Source: Mesorhizobium sp.
GTDB lineage: Bacteria; Pseudomonadota; Alphaproteobacteria; Rhizobiales; Rhizobiaceae
NCBI GenBank assembly: GCA_019635735.1
Contig: JAHBYX010000006.1
Span: 186,001 to 250,000 of the forward strand
Reading direction: 5' to 3'
Length of the DNA: 64,000 nt
Shown: positions 28,217-36,515 of the stretch, piece after piece
Position numbering within the stretch: position 1 is the first letter of the stretch
Layout of the letters: the number at the start of each line of letters is the position of its first letter
Position numbers and translations under genes: made by a program
Notes under the pieces: generated by a model
What the model was told of the DNA's origin: nothing
The model's database searches: none
The model's input: only the letters and a program-made list of their open reading frames with translations

Positions 28217-30892
28217 ATGGACGACCGCCCGGCAGCCGAGGTGAGGACCACCTGCCCCTATTGCGGGGTGGGTTGCGGCGTGCTGGCCAAGGTCGCCGCG
28301 GACGGAGCCGTATCCGTCCGCGGCGATCCCGATCATCCCGCAAACTTCGGCAAGCTGTGCTCGAAGGGCTCGGCGCTCGGCGAAACGACGGGGCTCGATG
28401 GACGCGTGCTGGCGCCCGAGACCGCCGGCCGTCAGGCAACCTGGGACGAAGCGCTCGACCTCGTCGCGAGGCGCTTCGCCGACACGATCGCCGCGCACGG
28501 GCCGGATTCCGTGGCCTTCTATGTCTCGGGCCAGTTGCTGACGGAGGACTACTACGTCGCCAACAAGCTGATGAAGGGCTTCATCGGCTCCGGCAACATC
28601 GACACCAATTCGCGGCTCTGCATGGCCTCGTCCGTCGCCGGCCACCGCCGCGCCTTCGGCGAAGACATCGTGCCGGGAACCTATGCGGATTTCGAGGAGG
28701 CCGACCTCGTCGTGCTGACCGGCTCGAACACGGCCTGGTGCCACCCGATCCTCTATCAGCGCCTGCTTGCCGCCCGGCGCGAGCGCGGCACGAAGATCGT
28801 CGTCATTGACCCGCGCCGCACCGCCACCGCCGACGAATGCGATCTTCACCTCGCGATCGACCCGGGCACGGACGTGCTGCTCTTCAACGGCGTGCTGGCT
28901 CACCTCGCCCGGGCGAACGCGGTCGACCAGAACTATGTCGCGGCCTCGACCTCCGGCTTCGCCGAAGCCCTGTCCGCGGCCATGGCCGATGCGCCGTCGC
29001 CGGCGAGCGTCGCGGCCGGCTGCGGCCTCGCCGAGGCCGACGTGCGGCTGTTCTTCCAGCTCTTCGCGGCGACCGAGCGCACCGTCACCGTCTACAGCCA
29101 GGGCGTCAACCAGTCCTGGCACGGCACAGACAAGGTCAACGCCATCATCAACTGCCACCTCGCCACCGGACGGATCGGCAAGCCAGGCATGGGGCCGTTC
29201 TCGGTCACCGGACAGCCCAATGCCATGGGCGGACGCGAGGTCGGCGGCCTCGCCAACCAGCTCGCCGCGCATATGAGCTTCGACCGGTCGGAAGACGCCG
29301 ATCGGGTCGCGCGCTTCTGGAGTGCGCCCGCCATCGCCCGCCGGCCCGGCCTGAAGGCGGTCGACATGTTCCGCGCCGTCGGCGACGGCCGCATCAAGGC
29401 GCTGTGGATCATGGGCACAAACCCTGCGGTCTCGATGCCCGACGCGACGCGGGTGCGCGCCGCGCTCAAGACCTGCGACTTCGTCGTCGTGTCGGACGTG
29501 ACCCGCACCGACACCACCCGGTATGCCGACATGCTGCTGCCGGCCGCCGCCTGGGGCGAGAAGAGCGGCACGGTCACCAATTCGGAGCGGCGCATGTCGC
29601 GCCAGCGCCCCTTCCTGCCGCTTCCCGGCACCGCCCGGCCCGACTGGGACATCATCTGCGACGTCGCCCGCCGGATGGGTTTCGGCGAGGGTTTCGCCTT
29701 CGAAGGGCCCGCCGCGATCTTCCGCGAACACGCCGCCCTCTCGGCCTTCGAGAACGGTGGCGCCCGGCTGTTCGACCTCGGCGGGCTGGCCGCGATCGCC
29801 GACGCCGACTACGAGCGCTTTGCTCCGCGCCACTGGCCGGCGAAGCAGGGCAGTCCGCACGCTGAACGATTGCTCGGCGACGGGCACTTTCCGACCGGCG
29901 ACGGCCGGGCGCGCTTCGTCGCCGTGCGCCATCGCGGCGTCGCCCACGCCGTCGACGCCGAGCGCCCGATTGCGCTCAACACCGGCCGGCTACGCGACCA
30001 GTGGCACACGATGACGCGGACCGGCAGCGTGCCGCGCCTGATGTCCAATGCGCCCGAGCCCGTGATCGAGATCAACGCCGCGGATGCGGCGCGCAATGGC
30101 CTGGCCGATGGCGATCTGGCGCAGATATCGAGCCGATACGGCTCGTCGCGCGCCCGCGTCTCGATCAGCGACGGCCAGAAGCCCGGCGCGGCGTTTCTCT
30201 CGATGCACTGGAGCGGGCAGTTCGCCGCCAATGCCGGCGCAGGCCCACTCGCCAACCCGACGACGGACGCCCATTCCGGCCAGCCCGAACTGAAGCACGT
30301 TCCGGTTCGCCTGCACCGCGAGGCGGTCGCCTGGACCGGCATTCTGATCACCCGGCGGGACCTGCGTCCGACCGGCTTCGTGCACTGGAGCCGCCGCCCG
30401 GTCGAGGGTGGCTGGGTTTACGACCTCTGCGGCACGGAGACGCCCGACCAAGGCATCCTCCTGTCGCGCCAGCTTCTCGGCACCTTCGCGCGCGACCAGC
30501 TGGTCGAATACACCGACAGGCGCGGCCTCAATTATCGGGCCGCCGCGCTCGACGGCGACGGTGCGCTGGCCGAGGCGCTGCTCGTGGCGCCGCCGGGGCA
30601 GATGCCGCCGCGCGACTGGCTGGTCTCGCTGCTGGCGTCGCGACAGGCGCTGACTCCCGCCGACCGCATGGCCCTGCTGTCGGGCCGCTCGCCGGTTCCG
30701 ATGCCGTCGATCGGGCGCATCGTCTGCTCCTGCTTCAACGTCGGCGTCAACCAGATCGCCGCGGCCGTCGCCGCCGGTTGCACCAGCGTGGACCAGGTCG
30801 GCGCGCGGCTCAGCGCCGGAACCAACTGCGGCTCGTGCCGCTCCGAGATAAGGACCATCATCGATGCAGGTCGTCTCCAGGCAGCCGAGTGA
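28217..30892 (+). CDS. nasA: Assimilatory nitrate reductase catalytic subunit
   Basis: Molybdopterin enzyme of 891 residues reducing nitrate to nitrite in the cytoplasm (no signal peptide). The N-terminal [4Fe-4S] ligands are C13, C16, C20 and C48. The molybdenum-ligand cysteine is C135 in NSRLCMASSVAG. The molybdopterin-binding core follows, and a C-terminal BFD [2Fe-2S] domain has C837, C839, C871 and C874. The C-terminal extension is typical of NasA/NarB with an electron-entry site. The last 29 bases overlap cysG in another frame. Confidence 0.94.
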   Translation: MDDRPAAEVRTTCPYCGVGCGVLAKVAADGAVSVRGDPDHPANFGKLCSKGSALGETTGLDGRVLAPETAGRQATWDEALDLVARRFADTIAAHGPDSVAFYVSGQLLTEDYYVANKLMKGFIGSGNIDTNSRLCMASSVAGHRRAFGEDIVPGTYADFEEADLVVLTGSNTAWCHPILYQRLLAARRERGTKIVVIDPRRTATADECDLHLAIDPGTDVLLFNGVLAHLARANAVDQNYVAASTSGFAEALSAAMADAPSPASVAAGCGLAEADVRLFFQLFAATERTVTVYSQGVNQSWHGTDKVNAIINCHLATGRIGKPGMGPFSVTGQPNAMGGREVGGLANQLAAHMSFDRSEDADRVARFWSAPAIARRPGLKAVDMFRAVGDGRIKALWIMGTNPAVSMPDATRVRAALKTCDFVVVSDVTRTDTTRYADMLLPAAAWGEKSGTVTNSERRMSRQRPFLPLPGTARPDWDIICDVARRMGFGEGFAFEGPAAIFREHAALSAFENGGARLFDLGGLAAIADADYERFAPRHWPAKQGSPHAERLLGDGHFPTGDGRARFVAVRHRGVAHAVDAERPIALNTGRLRDQWHTMTRTGSVPRLMSNAPEPVIEINAADAARNGLADGDLAQISSRYGSSRARVSISDGQKPGAAFLSMHWSGQFAANAGAGPLANPTTDAHSGQPELKHVPVRLHREAVAWTGILITRRDLRPTGFVHWSRRPVEGGWVYDLCGTETPDQGILLSRQLLGTFARDQLVEYTDRRGLNYRAAALDGDGALAEALLVAPPGQMPPRDWLVSLLASRQALTPADRMALLSGRSPVPMPSIGRIVCSCFNVGVNQIAAAVAAGCTSVDQVGARLSAGTNCGSCRSEIRTIIDAGRLQAAE

Positions 30893-32318
30893 CGAAGCGC
30901 CGGCGCGCATCAGGCCGCTGTCGGTCCTGCCGGTTTTCCTCGACCTCGCCGGCAAGCGCGCTGTGGTCGCCGGCGGCACGGAAGGGGCCGCGTGGAAGGC
31001 CGAACTTCTCGTGGCCGCCGGTGCATTGGTGGAGGTGTTTGCCTGCGAAGACGAGGTTTCCGACGAGATGCAACGCATCGCGGATCGCGAGCCGAGCCTG
31101 AGGGTCCACCGGCGGAGCTGGGATGCCGCCTGCCTCACGGGGGCGGTGGTCGCCTTGGCCGATGCCGAAGACGAGCTTGAGGCGGCCGCTTTCCAGGCTG
31201 CCGCTCGCAGCGCGGGTGCCGCCTGCAACGTCATCGACAGGCCGGCCTTCTGCGACTTCCAGTTCGGCACGATCGTCAACCGTTCGCCGGTGGTCGTCGG
31301 CATCTCGACCTCGGGCGCCGCCCCGATCCTCGGCCAGGCGGTGCGACGCCGGATCGAGACACTTCTGCCGCCCCCGCTCGCCGACTGGGCTTCCCTTGCC
31401 CGCGCGATCCGCGAGCGGGTGGCCGAGGCGCTGGCGCCGGGACCAGCCCGCCGCGCCTTCTGGGAACGCTTCGTCGACCGCTCCTTCGGACCGTCCCCTT
31501 CGGACGACGCCGACGGCCATATGCGGGAAATGCTCCGCGGCACGGGCGGCGGCGCAAATTCCGGTAGGGTGACCTTTGTCGGCGCCGGACCTGGCGACGC
31601 TGAACTGCTGACGCTCAAGGCGGTGCGCGCGCTGCAGGCCGCCGATGTGATCCTGTTCGACGACCTCGTCTCCGACGATGTGCTCGAACTCGCCCGCCGC
31701 GAGGCGCGGCGCATCCTGGTCGGCAAGCGGGCCGGCCGCCCGAGCTGCAAGCAGGACGAGATCAACGCGCTGATGGTCAAGCTCGCCCGCGCCGGACGGC
31801 ACGTCGTGCGGCTGAAGTCCGGCGATCCGATGGTCTTTGGCCGCGCCGGCGAGGAGATCGCCGAGCTGGACGCCGCCGGCATCGCCTACGACGTCGTGCC
31901 CGGCATCACCGCGGGCCTGGCGCTCGCCGCCGCTCTCGGCGTGTCGCTGACGCACCGGGACATGGCGAAATCGGTTCGCTTCGTCACCGGTCACTCGAAA
32001 TCCGGAGGCTTGCCGCAGGATGTCGACTGGCGCGCGGTTGCGGACCTGTCGGCGACGACCATCTTCTACATGGGCGCCCGCACCGCCTGCCTCATCGCCG
32101 AGCGGCTGATCGCCGAGGGTCTGCCGCCCGAGACGCCCGCCTGCATCGCCGCCAATGTCGGCCGCCCCGGCATGCGCACCGCGCGCACCTCGCTCGGCGA
32201 CCTGGCCGCCGCCACCGCGGACTTCGACCGCTCGGCGCCGATCCTGATCGGCGTGGGTTCGGTGTTTGCCGAGAGGTATCAGGTCGCGCAAGTGGAACCC
32301 GTCGCCATCGGCGCATGA
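30864..32318 (+). CDS. cysG: Siroheme synthase (multifunctional CysG)
   Basis: A 484-residue fusion that makes siroheme, the cofactor of NirB, from uroporphyrinogen III. Residues 1 to about 215 are the dehydrogenase/ferrochelatase part, with VVAGGTEGAAWKAELL as a variant of the usual NAD loop and ISTSGAAPILGQAVRRRIE. Residues from about 230 are the methyltransferase (SUMT), with FVGAGPGDAELLTLKAVRAL, LKSGDPMVFGRAGEE and VVPGITAGLA. The start lies inside the end of nasA, so the two are cotranscribed. Its place in the operon ties cofactor supply to nitrite reductase synthesis. Confidence 0.92.
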   Translation: MQVVSRQPSDEAPARIRPLSVLPVFLDLAGKRAVVAGGTEGAAWKAELLVAAGALVEVFACEDEVSDEMQRIADREPSLRVHRRSWDAACLTGAVVALADAEDELEAAAFQAAARSAGAACNVIDRPAFCDFQFGTIVNRSPVVVGISTSGAAPILGQAVRRRIETLLPPPLADWASLARAIRERVAEALAPGPARRAFWERFVDRSFGPSPSDDADGHMREMLRGTGGGANSGRVTFVGAGPGDAELLTLKAVRALQAADVILFDDLVSDDVLELARREARRILVGKRAGRPSCKQDEINALMVKLARAGRHVVRLKSGDPMVFGRAGEEIAELDAAGIAYDVVPGITAGLALAAALGVSLTHRDMAKSVRFVTGHSKSGGLPQDVDWRAVADLSATTIFYMGARTACLIAERLIAEGLPPETPACIAANVGRPGMRTARTSLGDLAAATADFDRSAPILIGVGSVFAERYQVAQVEPVAIGA

Positions 32319-32328
32319 GACGAGCCGG

Positions 32329-33312
32329 CTATGGCACTAGGACCGCCGCACCGCTGAACCGCCCCTGCCGAAGGTCGTCGAGCGCTTCGTTGGCGCGCTC
32401 CAGCGGATAGATCGTCGTGTGCGTCCGCACCCCGGCCGCGCGCGCCACCGGGAAGAACTCCTCGGCATCCCTGCGCGTCAGATTGGCGACGGAGACGAGT
32501 TCGCGCTCCTCCCACAGGATGGAATAGGGCATCGCCGGTATGTCGCTCATGTGGATGCCGCCGCAGACGACGCGCCCGCCCTTGCGGACGGCCCTGAGCG
32601 CGGCGGGAACGAGCGCGCCGACCGGCGCGAAGATGATCGCCGCGTCCAGCGGCATCGGCGGCACCTCGTCCGATCCGCCCACCCAGTTCACGCCAAGGCT
32701 GCGCGCGAAGCGCTGCGCCTCGGCGTCGCCCGTTCGTGTGAAGGCATAGACCTGACGTCCCTGCCAGGCGCAGACCTGCGCGATGATGTGGGCGGCAGCG
32801 CCGAAGCCGTAGAGGCCGATGCGCTTGCCTTCCCCTGCCCGCTTCAGCGACCGCCAGCCGATCAGACCGGCGCACAACAGAGGCGCCGATGCGACGGGAT
32901 CTGCATCCGGGTCCAGGTCGAAGGCGAAATCGGAGTCCGCCACGACATGCGTCGCGAAGCCACCATCGCGCGTATAACCGGTGAACAGCGGCGCATCGCA
33001 GAGGTTTTCGGAACCCGACCGGCAGTAGGTGCATGAGCCGCAGGTGTGGCCGAGCCAGGGCACGCCGACCCGGCGCCCGAGCCTTCCCGGATAGACGCCC
33101 GGCCCTACCGCATCGACGATGCCGACGATCTCATGCCCGGGAATGAGCGGCAGCTTCGGATGTTGGAGTTCGCCGTCGACGACGTGCAGATCCGTGCGGC
33201 AGACGGCGCAGGCTTCGATCCTCAGCCTTATCTCCCCCGCACCCGGCGTCGGATCCGGCCGCTCCATGAAGACGAGCGCCATTCCCGGCCTTTCCAGAAC
33301 CATCGCTTTCAT
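32329..33312 (-). CDS. Zinc-dependent alcohol dehydrogenase family protein
   Basis: Medium-chain dehydrogenase of 327 residues. Catalytic zinc ligands are in ACAVCRTDLHV and PGHEIVG. The structural zinc motif is CGSCTYCRSGSENLC. The nucleotide-binding loop is GLYGFGAAAHII. It belongs to the AdhA-like group that often accompanies stress genes in rhizobia. It is convergent with cysG (10 bases apart) and divergent from the universal stress gene. A FixK/FNR-like box at 33387-33400 lies in the shared upstream region, pointing to low-oxygen induction. Confidence 0.88.
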   Translation of the reverse strand: MKAMVLERPGMALVFMERPDPTPGAGEIRLRIEACAVCRTDLHVVDGELQHPKLPLIPGHEIVGIVDAVGPGVYPGRLGRRVGVPWLGHTCGSCTYCRSGSENLCDAPLFTGYTRDGGFATHVVADSDFAFDLDPDADPVASAPLLCAGLIGWRSLKRAGEGKRIGLYGFGAAAHIIAQVCAWQGRQVYAFTRTGDAEAQRFARSLGVNWVGGSDEVPPMPLDAAIIFAPVGALVPAALRAVRKGGRVVCGGIHMSDIPAMPYSILWEERELVSVANLTRRDAEEFFPVARAAGVRTHTTIYPLERANEALDDLRQGRFSGAAVLVP

Positions 33313-33386
33313 CGGCTGCCTCCAGGGGACAGAATGCGCCGTTCGATTTCTATGTTGAAATCTGAGCCTCGGCTTTCGTCAGGTCC

Positions 33387-33400
33387 TTGATCCCGCTCAA
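33387..33400. promoter_or_regulatory. FixK/FNR-like box between adh and usp
   Basis: TTGAT-N4-CTCAA matches nine of ten positions of TTGAT-N4-ATCAA and fits TTG-N8-CAA. The centre is about 80 bases before the adh start and 71 before the usp start, so it can serve either direction. Confidence 0.55.
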
Positions 33401-33464
33401 AGGACGCACCGCTCGCCGCTGCTAGATTGAAAACTATGATCACGACAATAGCGAGTGACCTCCA

Positions 33465-34295
33465 ATGAAGACCATCCTTACCGTCACAAGCCCCGACCTC
33501 GGCGACGCGGATCTCAAGCTCGCCGCAACCCTTTGCGAGGAGATCGAGGCGCATCTTGCCGTCCTGGTTCTCAACATGGCCGCCCCGCCCCCGATCGGCG
33601 GCTATGCGGCGATCATGTCCGACGCGTGGCTGCAGGAAAGGCAGGCCGACGTGAACCGATTGCAAGAGAGGATGGCCGCGGTTTCCGATCTGCTCGCGGC
33701 CAGCCAGATCTCGTCCGATGTGTCGAGCGAGTATCCCGAAGAGGCATGGGCGCACGAGGTCATCGGCCGGCGCGCCCGCTACGCCGACCTGACAGTCATC
33801 GGCCCGGAGCTGCTGTCCCGGGGTGCCTTGAAGAACAAGGTCGTGACCGGAACGCTGTTTTCATCCGGCAAGCCGCTTCTGCTGGTGCCTCAGGGATCGT
33901 TCCCGACGCTCAGCCCGAAACGGGTTCTGATCGCGTGGGATTCCCGCATCGAAGCCTCCAACGCCGTAGCACGGTCCCTCGACCTGCTGCGCACCGCTGA
34001 TGACGTCCGTCTCGTGCTCGTCGACCCTGTCGAAGGCGAGTTCGGACAGGGCGAGGAGCCGGGAGCCGACGCAGCAACCTATCTGGCGCGCCACGGCATC
34101 AAGGTGACGGTCGATCGCCGGCCAAGCCAGGGCCGGTCTATCGCGGCAGTCCTGCGCCAGCATGCGATCGACACGTCGGCCCAGCTCCTGATCATGGGTG
34201 CCTACGGTCATTCCCGGCTGAGCGAGCGGATTCTGGGTGGTGTCACCAAGACGATGATCGACGAACCGCCGCTGCCGATCCTGATGGCCAGGTAG
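33465..34295 (+). CDS. Universal stress protein, tandem UspA domains
   Basis: A 276-residue protein with two Usp folds. The first (residues 1 to about 145) lacks the nucleotide motif. The second ends in MGAYGHSRLSERILGGVT, which fits the G-x2-G-x9-G ATP-binding pattern. Such tandem Usps in rhizobia are often induced at low oxygen, consistent with the box at 33387-33400. The molecular target is unknown. Confidence 0.87.
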   Translation: MKTILTVTSPDLGDADLKLAATLCEEIEAHLAVLVLNMAAPPPIGGYAAIMSDAWLQERQADVNRLQERMAAVSDLLAASQISSDVSSEYPEEAWAHEVIGRRARYADLTVIGPELLSRGALKNKVVTGTLFSSGKPLLLVPQGSFPTLSPKRVLIAWDSRIEASNAVARSLDLLRTADDVRLVLVDPVEGEFGQGEEPGADAATYLARHGIKVTVDRRPSQGRSIAAVLRQHAIDTSAQLLIMGAYGHSRLSERILGGVTKTMIDEPPLPILMAR

Positions 34296-34471
34296 CGGGA
34301 CTCACCGGATCTCGAACGACATCTGATCTGCGCCGCCTTGGCGTCGTCGGGTTGTCGGATGTCCGCGCCAGACTCAAAGGGTTGGCCAGTGCGCCGCGAG
34401 AAACACTGGCCGCTCGCCCTGCCGGGCACCGGAAATGACCGAGTATCCGCACCAGGAAGGAGCCACCACCC

Positions 34472-36013
34472 TTGATCACCGAGAACCAGACCGACGTGAT
34501 CGCATTTCTCGCCAACCCGGCGTCGCATGGCCTGTCGGCTCCCGTCGAGACGATGGAGACGCATATCTCGCACATCTTCCTGGCGGGCGACCGCGCCTTC
34601 AAGGCGAAGCGCGCCGTGAAGCTCCCCTATGTCGACTTCTCCACGCCCGCCTTGCGGCTCGACGCCTGCCGAAAGGAAGTCGAGCTCAATTCGCCGACGG
34701 CGCCCGACCTCTATCTTGGAGTCCGGCGCATCACGCGTGACACTGGAGGCAGGCTCGCCTTCGACGGTCCCGGCGACATGATCGATGCGGTCGTCGAAAT
34801 GCGGCGTTTCGAGCAATCGGCCTTGCTCGACCAGATGGCCGCGGCCGGAACCCTGACACCCGCCCTGTTGACCGAGACCGCGAGGACGGTCGTCCGCTTT
34901 CACCGCGCAGCACCCGTGGTGCACGCGGGGGGAGGAGCGGCGAACATGGCCGGCGTGCTCGACATCAATCGCGCCGGCTTCGCCACGAGCGGGGTATTCC
35001 CGGCCGACGAGGTCGAACGCTTCGACACCGCATTCCGTGCCGCCCTCGCGCACCATGCGGCATTGCTCGACCGCCGCGAGCAGGCAGGCAAAGTCAGGCG
35101 CTGCCATGGCGACCTGCACCTGCGCAACATCTGCCTGCTCGACGGCGTGCCGCGCCTGTTCGACTGCATTGAGTTCAACGACCAGATCGCGACGGTGGAC
35201 GTCCTCTACGATCTCGCCTTCCTGCTGATGGACCTGTGGCACCGAAACCTCCGCGAACTCGCCAATCTGGTGATGAACCGCTATCTCGACGAGGCGGACG
35301 ACGAGGATGGCTTCGCGCTCCTCCCCTTCTTCATGGCGGTCCGCGCCGCCGTTCGCGCGCATGTCCTGGCAACACAGGTCGAGGAGAGCGCCAACGCCTC
35401 CGGCTCGCTTCACGCGGAGGCGAGTTCCTATTTCGACCTCGCACTGAGACTGCTCGCGCCGCGCCCGCCTCGTCTGATTGCCATCGGCGGGTTGAGCGGT
35501 TCAGGCAAGACCACGATCGCCGAGGCGCTGGCCGCCGACATCGGTCCTCCGCCCGGCGCGCGCATCGTCGAAAGCGACCGGATCCGCAAGGCCTTGCACG
35601 GGGTTCCGGCCGAAACGCACCTGCCCGACAAGGCCTACCGCCCCGAGGTTTCCGAGCGGGTCTATCAGGAAATAGCCTGGCGCGCCGGGCTCATCCTCTC
35701 GCAAGGCGGGTCGGTCGTCGCCGATGCCGTCTTCGACCGCCCAGCGGACCGGTCGCGGATCAGTCGATCCGCGCTGGATCGCGAGGTTCCATTCCAGGGC
35801 ATATGGCTTGAGGCCGCGCCCGAGGTGCTCTGGCAACGGGTCGAGCAGCGGTCGGGTAGCGCTTCCGACGCAACCGTCGACATCCTCACGGGCCAGCTGC
35901 AGAGGGACGCCGGCGACATCGACTGGCTGAAGCTCGACGCGGCAGCCGGTCCGGCTCAAATCGTCGGCGAGATCAGAACTCTCGCGAAGGCAGCCGAGCC
36001 TTCGACCGCCTGA
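34472..36013 (+). CDS. Aminoglycoside-phosphotransferase-like domain fused to a P-loop kinase
   Basis: A 513-residue two-domain protein. Residues 1 to about 325 resemble APH/choline kinases, with the catalytic loop HGDLHLRN at 212-219 and a DFG-like region at LFDCIEFND. Residues from about 330 are an AAA/zeta-toxin-like kinase with Walker A GLSGSGKT at 340-347. The start is TTG 34472 after AAGGAG; no in-frame ATG is near. Proteins of this architecture are known in many proteobacteria, often beside usp and phaC, but the substrate is not established. Confidence 0.8.
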   Translation: MITENQTDVIAFLANPASHGLSAPVETMETHISHIFLAGDRAFKAKRAVKLPYVDFSTPALRLDACRKEVELNSPTAPDLYLGVRRITRDTGGRLAFDGPGDMIDAVVEMRRFEQSALLDQMAAAGTLTPALLTETARTVVRFHRAAPVVHAGGGAANMAGVLDINRAGFATSGVFPADEVERFDTAFRAALAHHAALLDRREQAGKVRRCHGDLHLRNICLLDGVPRLFDCIEFNDQIATVDVLYDLAFLLMDLWHRNLRELANLVMNRYLDEADDEDGFALLPFFMAVRAAVRAHVLATQVEESANASGSLHAEASSYFDLALRLLAPRPPRLIAIGGLSGSGKTTIAEALAADIGPPPGARIVESDRIRKALHGVPAETHLPDKAYRPEVSERVYQEIAWRAGLILSQGGSVVADAVFDRPADRSRISRSALDREVPFQGIWLEAAPEVLWQRVEQRSGSASDATVDILTGQLQRDAGDIDWLKLDAAAGPAQIVGEIRTLAKAAEPSTA

Positions 36014-36064
36014 CCGCAATCTGCGCTGCCTGGGGCTCGACCGATTATCGGATTTAGACAGGCC

Positions 36065-36421
36065 CTAGGCGATTGTCTCGGCTTCCTTGCGTGCCTGCTT
36101 CGCCGCTTCGGAGGCGAGCTTCGAGCTGAGGGAAGCGAGCCGGCCGGCTTCGGCCGCATAGTCCGACGCGGCATTCTGGGCGAAGACGCTGACGAGATCG
36201 AGCGCGTCCTTCATCTCCTCGCTGGCGGCGAGCTCCTCGATCAGCTTCGCATCCTGCTCGTAGCGCCGCTTCAGGAAGGCAAGGCCTTCGATCTGGTAGC
36301 GCAACAGCGCCCCGAAGGCCTGCGCCTGGATCTGCATGCCCGCATTGAAGGCATTCCGCCCTTCGGCGAAGAATGGGATGGAAGGCAGTTCGGCGGTGGA
36401 CGTCGCTTTCTTCGTCGGCAT
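36065..36421 (-). CDS. phaP: Phasin family protein
   Basis: A 118-residue helical protein. It contains a phasin-like stretch (NAFNAGMQIQAQAFGALLRY, then long amphipathic helices rich in A, E and K). The start ATG has GGAG 8 bases upstream. It lies downstream of phaC in the same direction, with its own FixK-like box at 36486-36499. It probably coats polyhydroxyalkanoate granules made by the neighbouring synthase. Confidence 0.75.
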   Translation of the reverse strand: MPTKKATSTAELPSIPFFAEGRNAFNAGMQIQAQAFGALLRYQIEGLAFLKRRYEQDAKLIEELAASEEMKDALDLVSVFAQNAASDYAAEAGRLASLSSKLASEAAKQARKEAETIA

Positions 36422-36485
36422 GGCTCGATCTCCGATTGCGTTCTGGAACATGATCAAAAAGCTACCGGCACGGGCCGTCCGCGCA

Positions 36486-36499
36486 TTGACCTCGATCAA
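36486..36499. promoter_or_regulatory. FixK/FNR-like box before the phasin gene
   Basis: TTGAC-N4-ATCAA matches nine of ten positions of the FNR/FixK consensus. The centre is about 71 bases upstream of the phasin start codon, in the gap between phaC and phasin. Confidence 0.55.
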
Positions 36500-36515
36500 G
36501 CAGCGCGCGCCGCGC

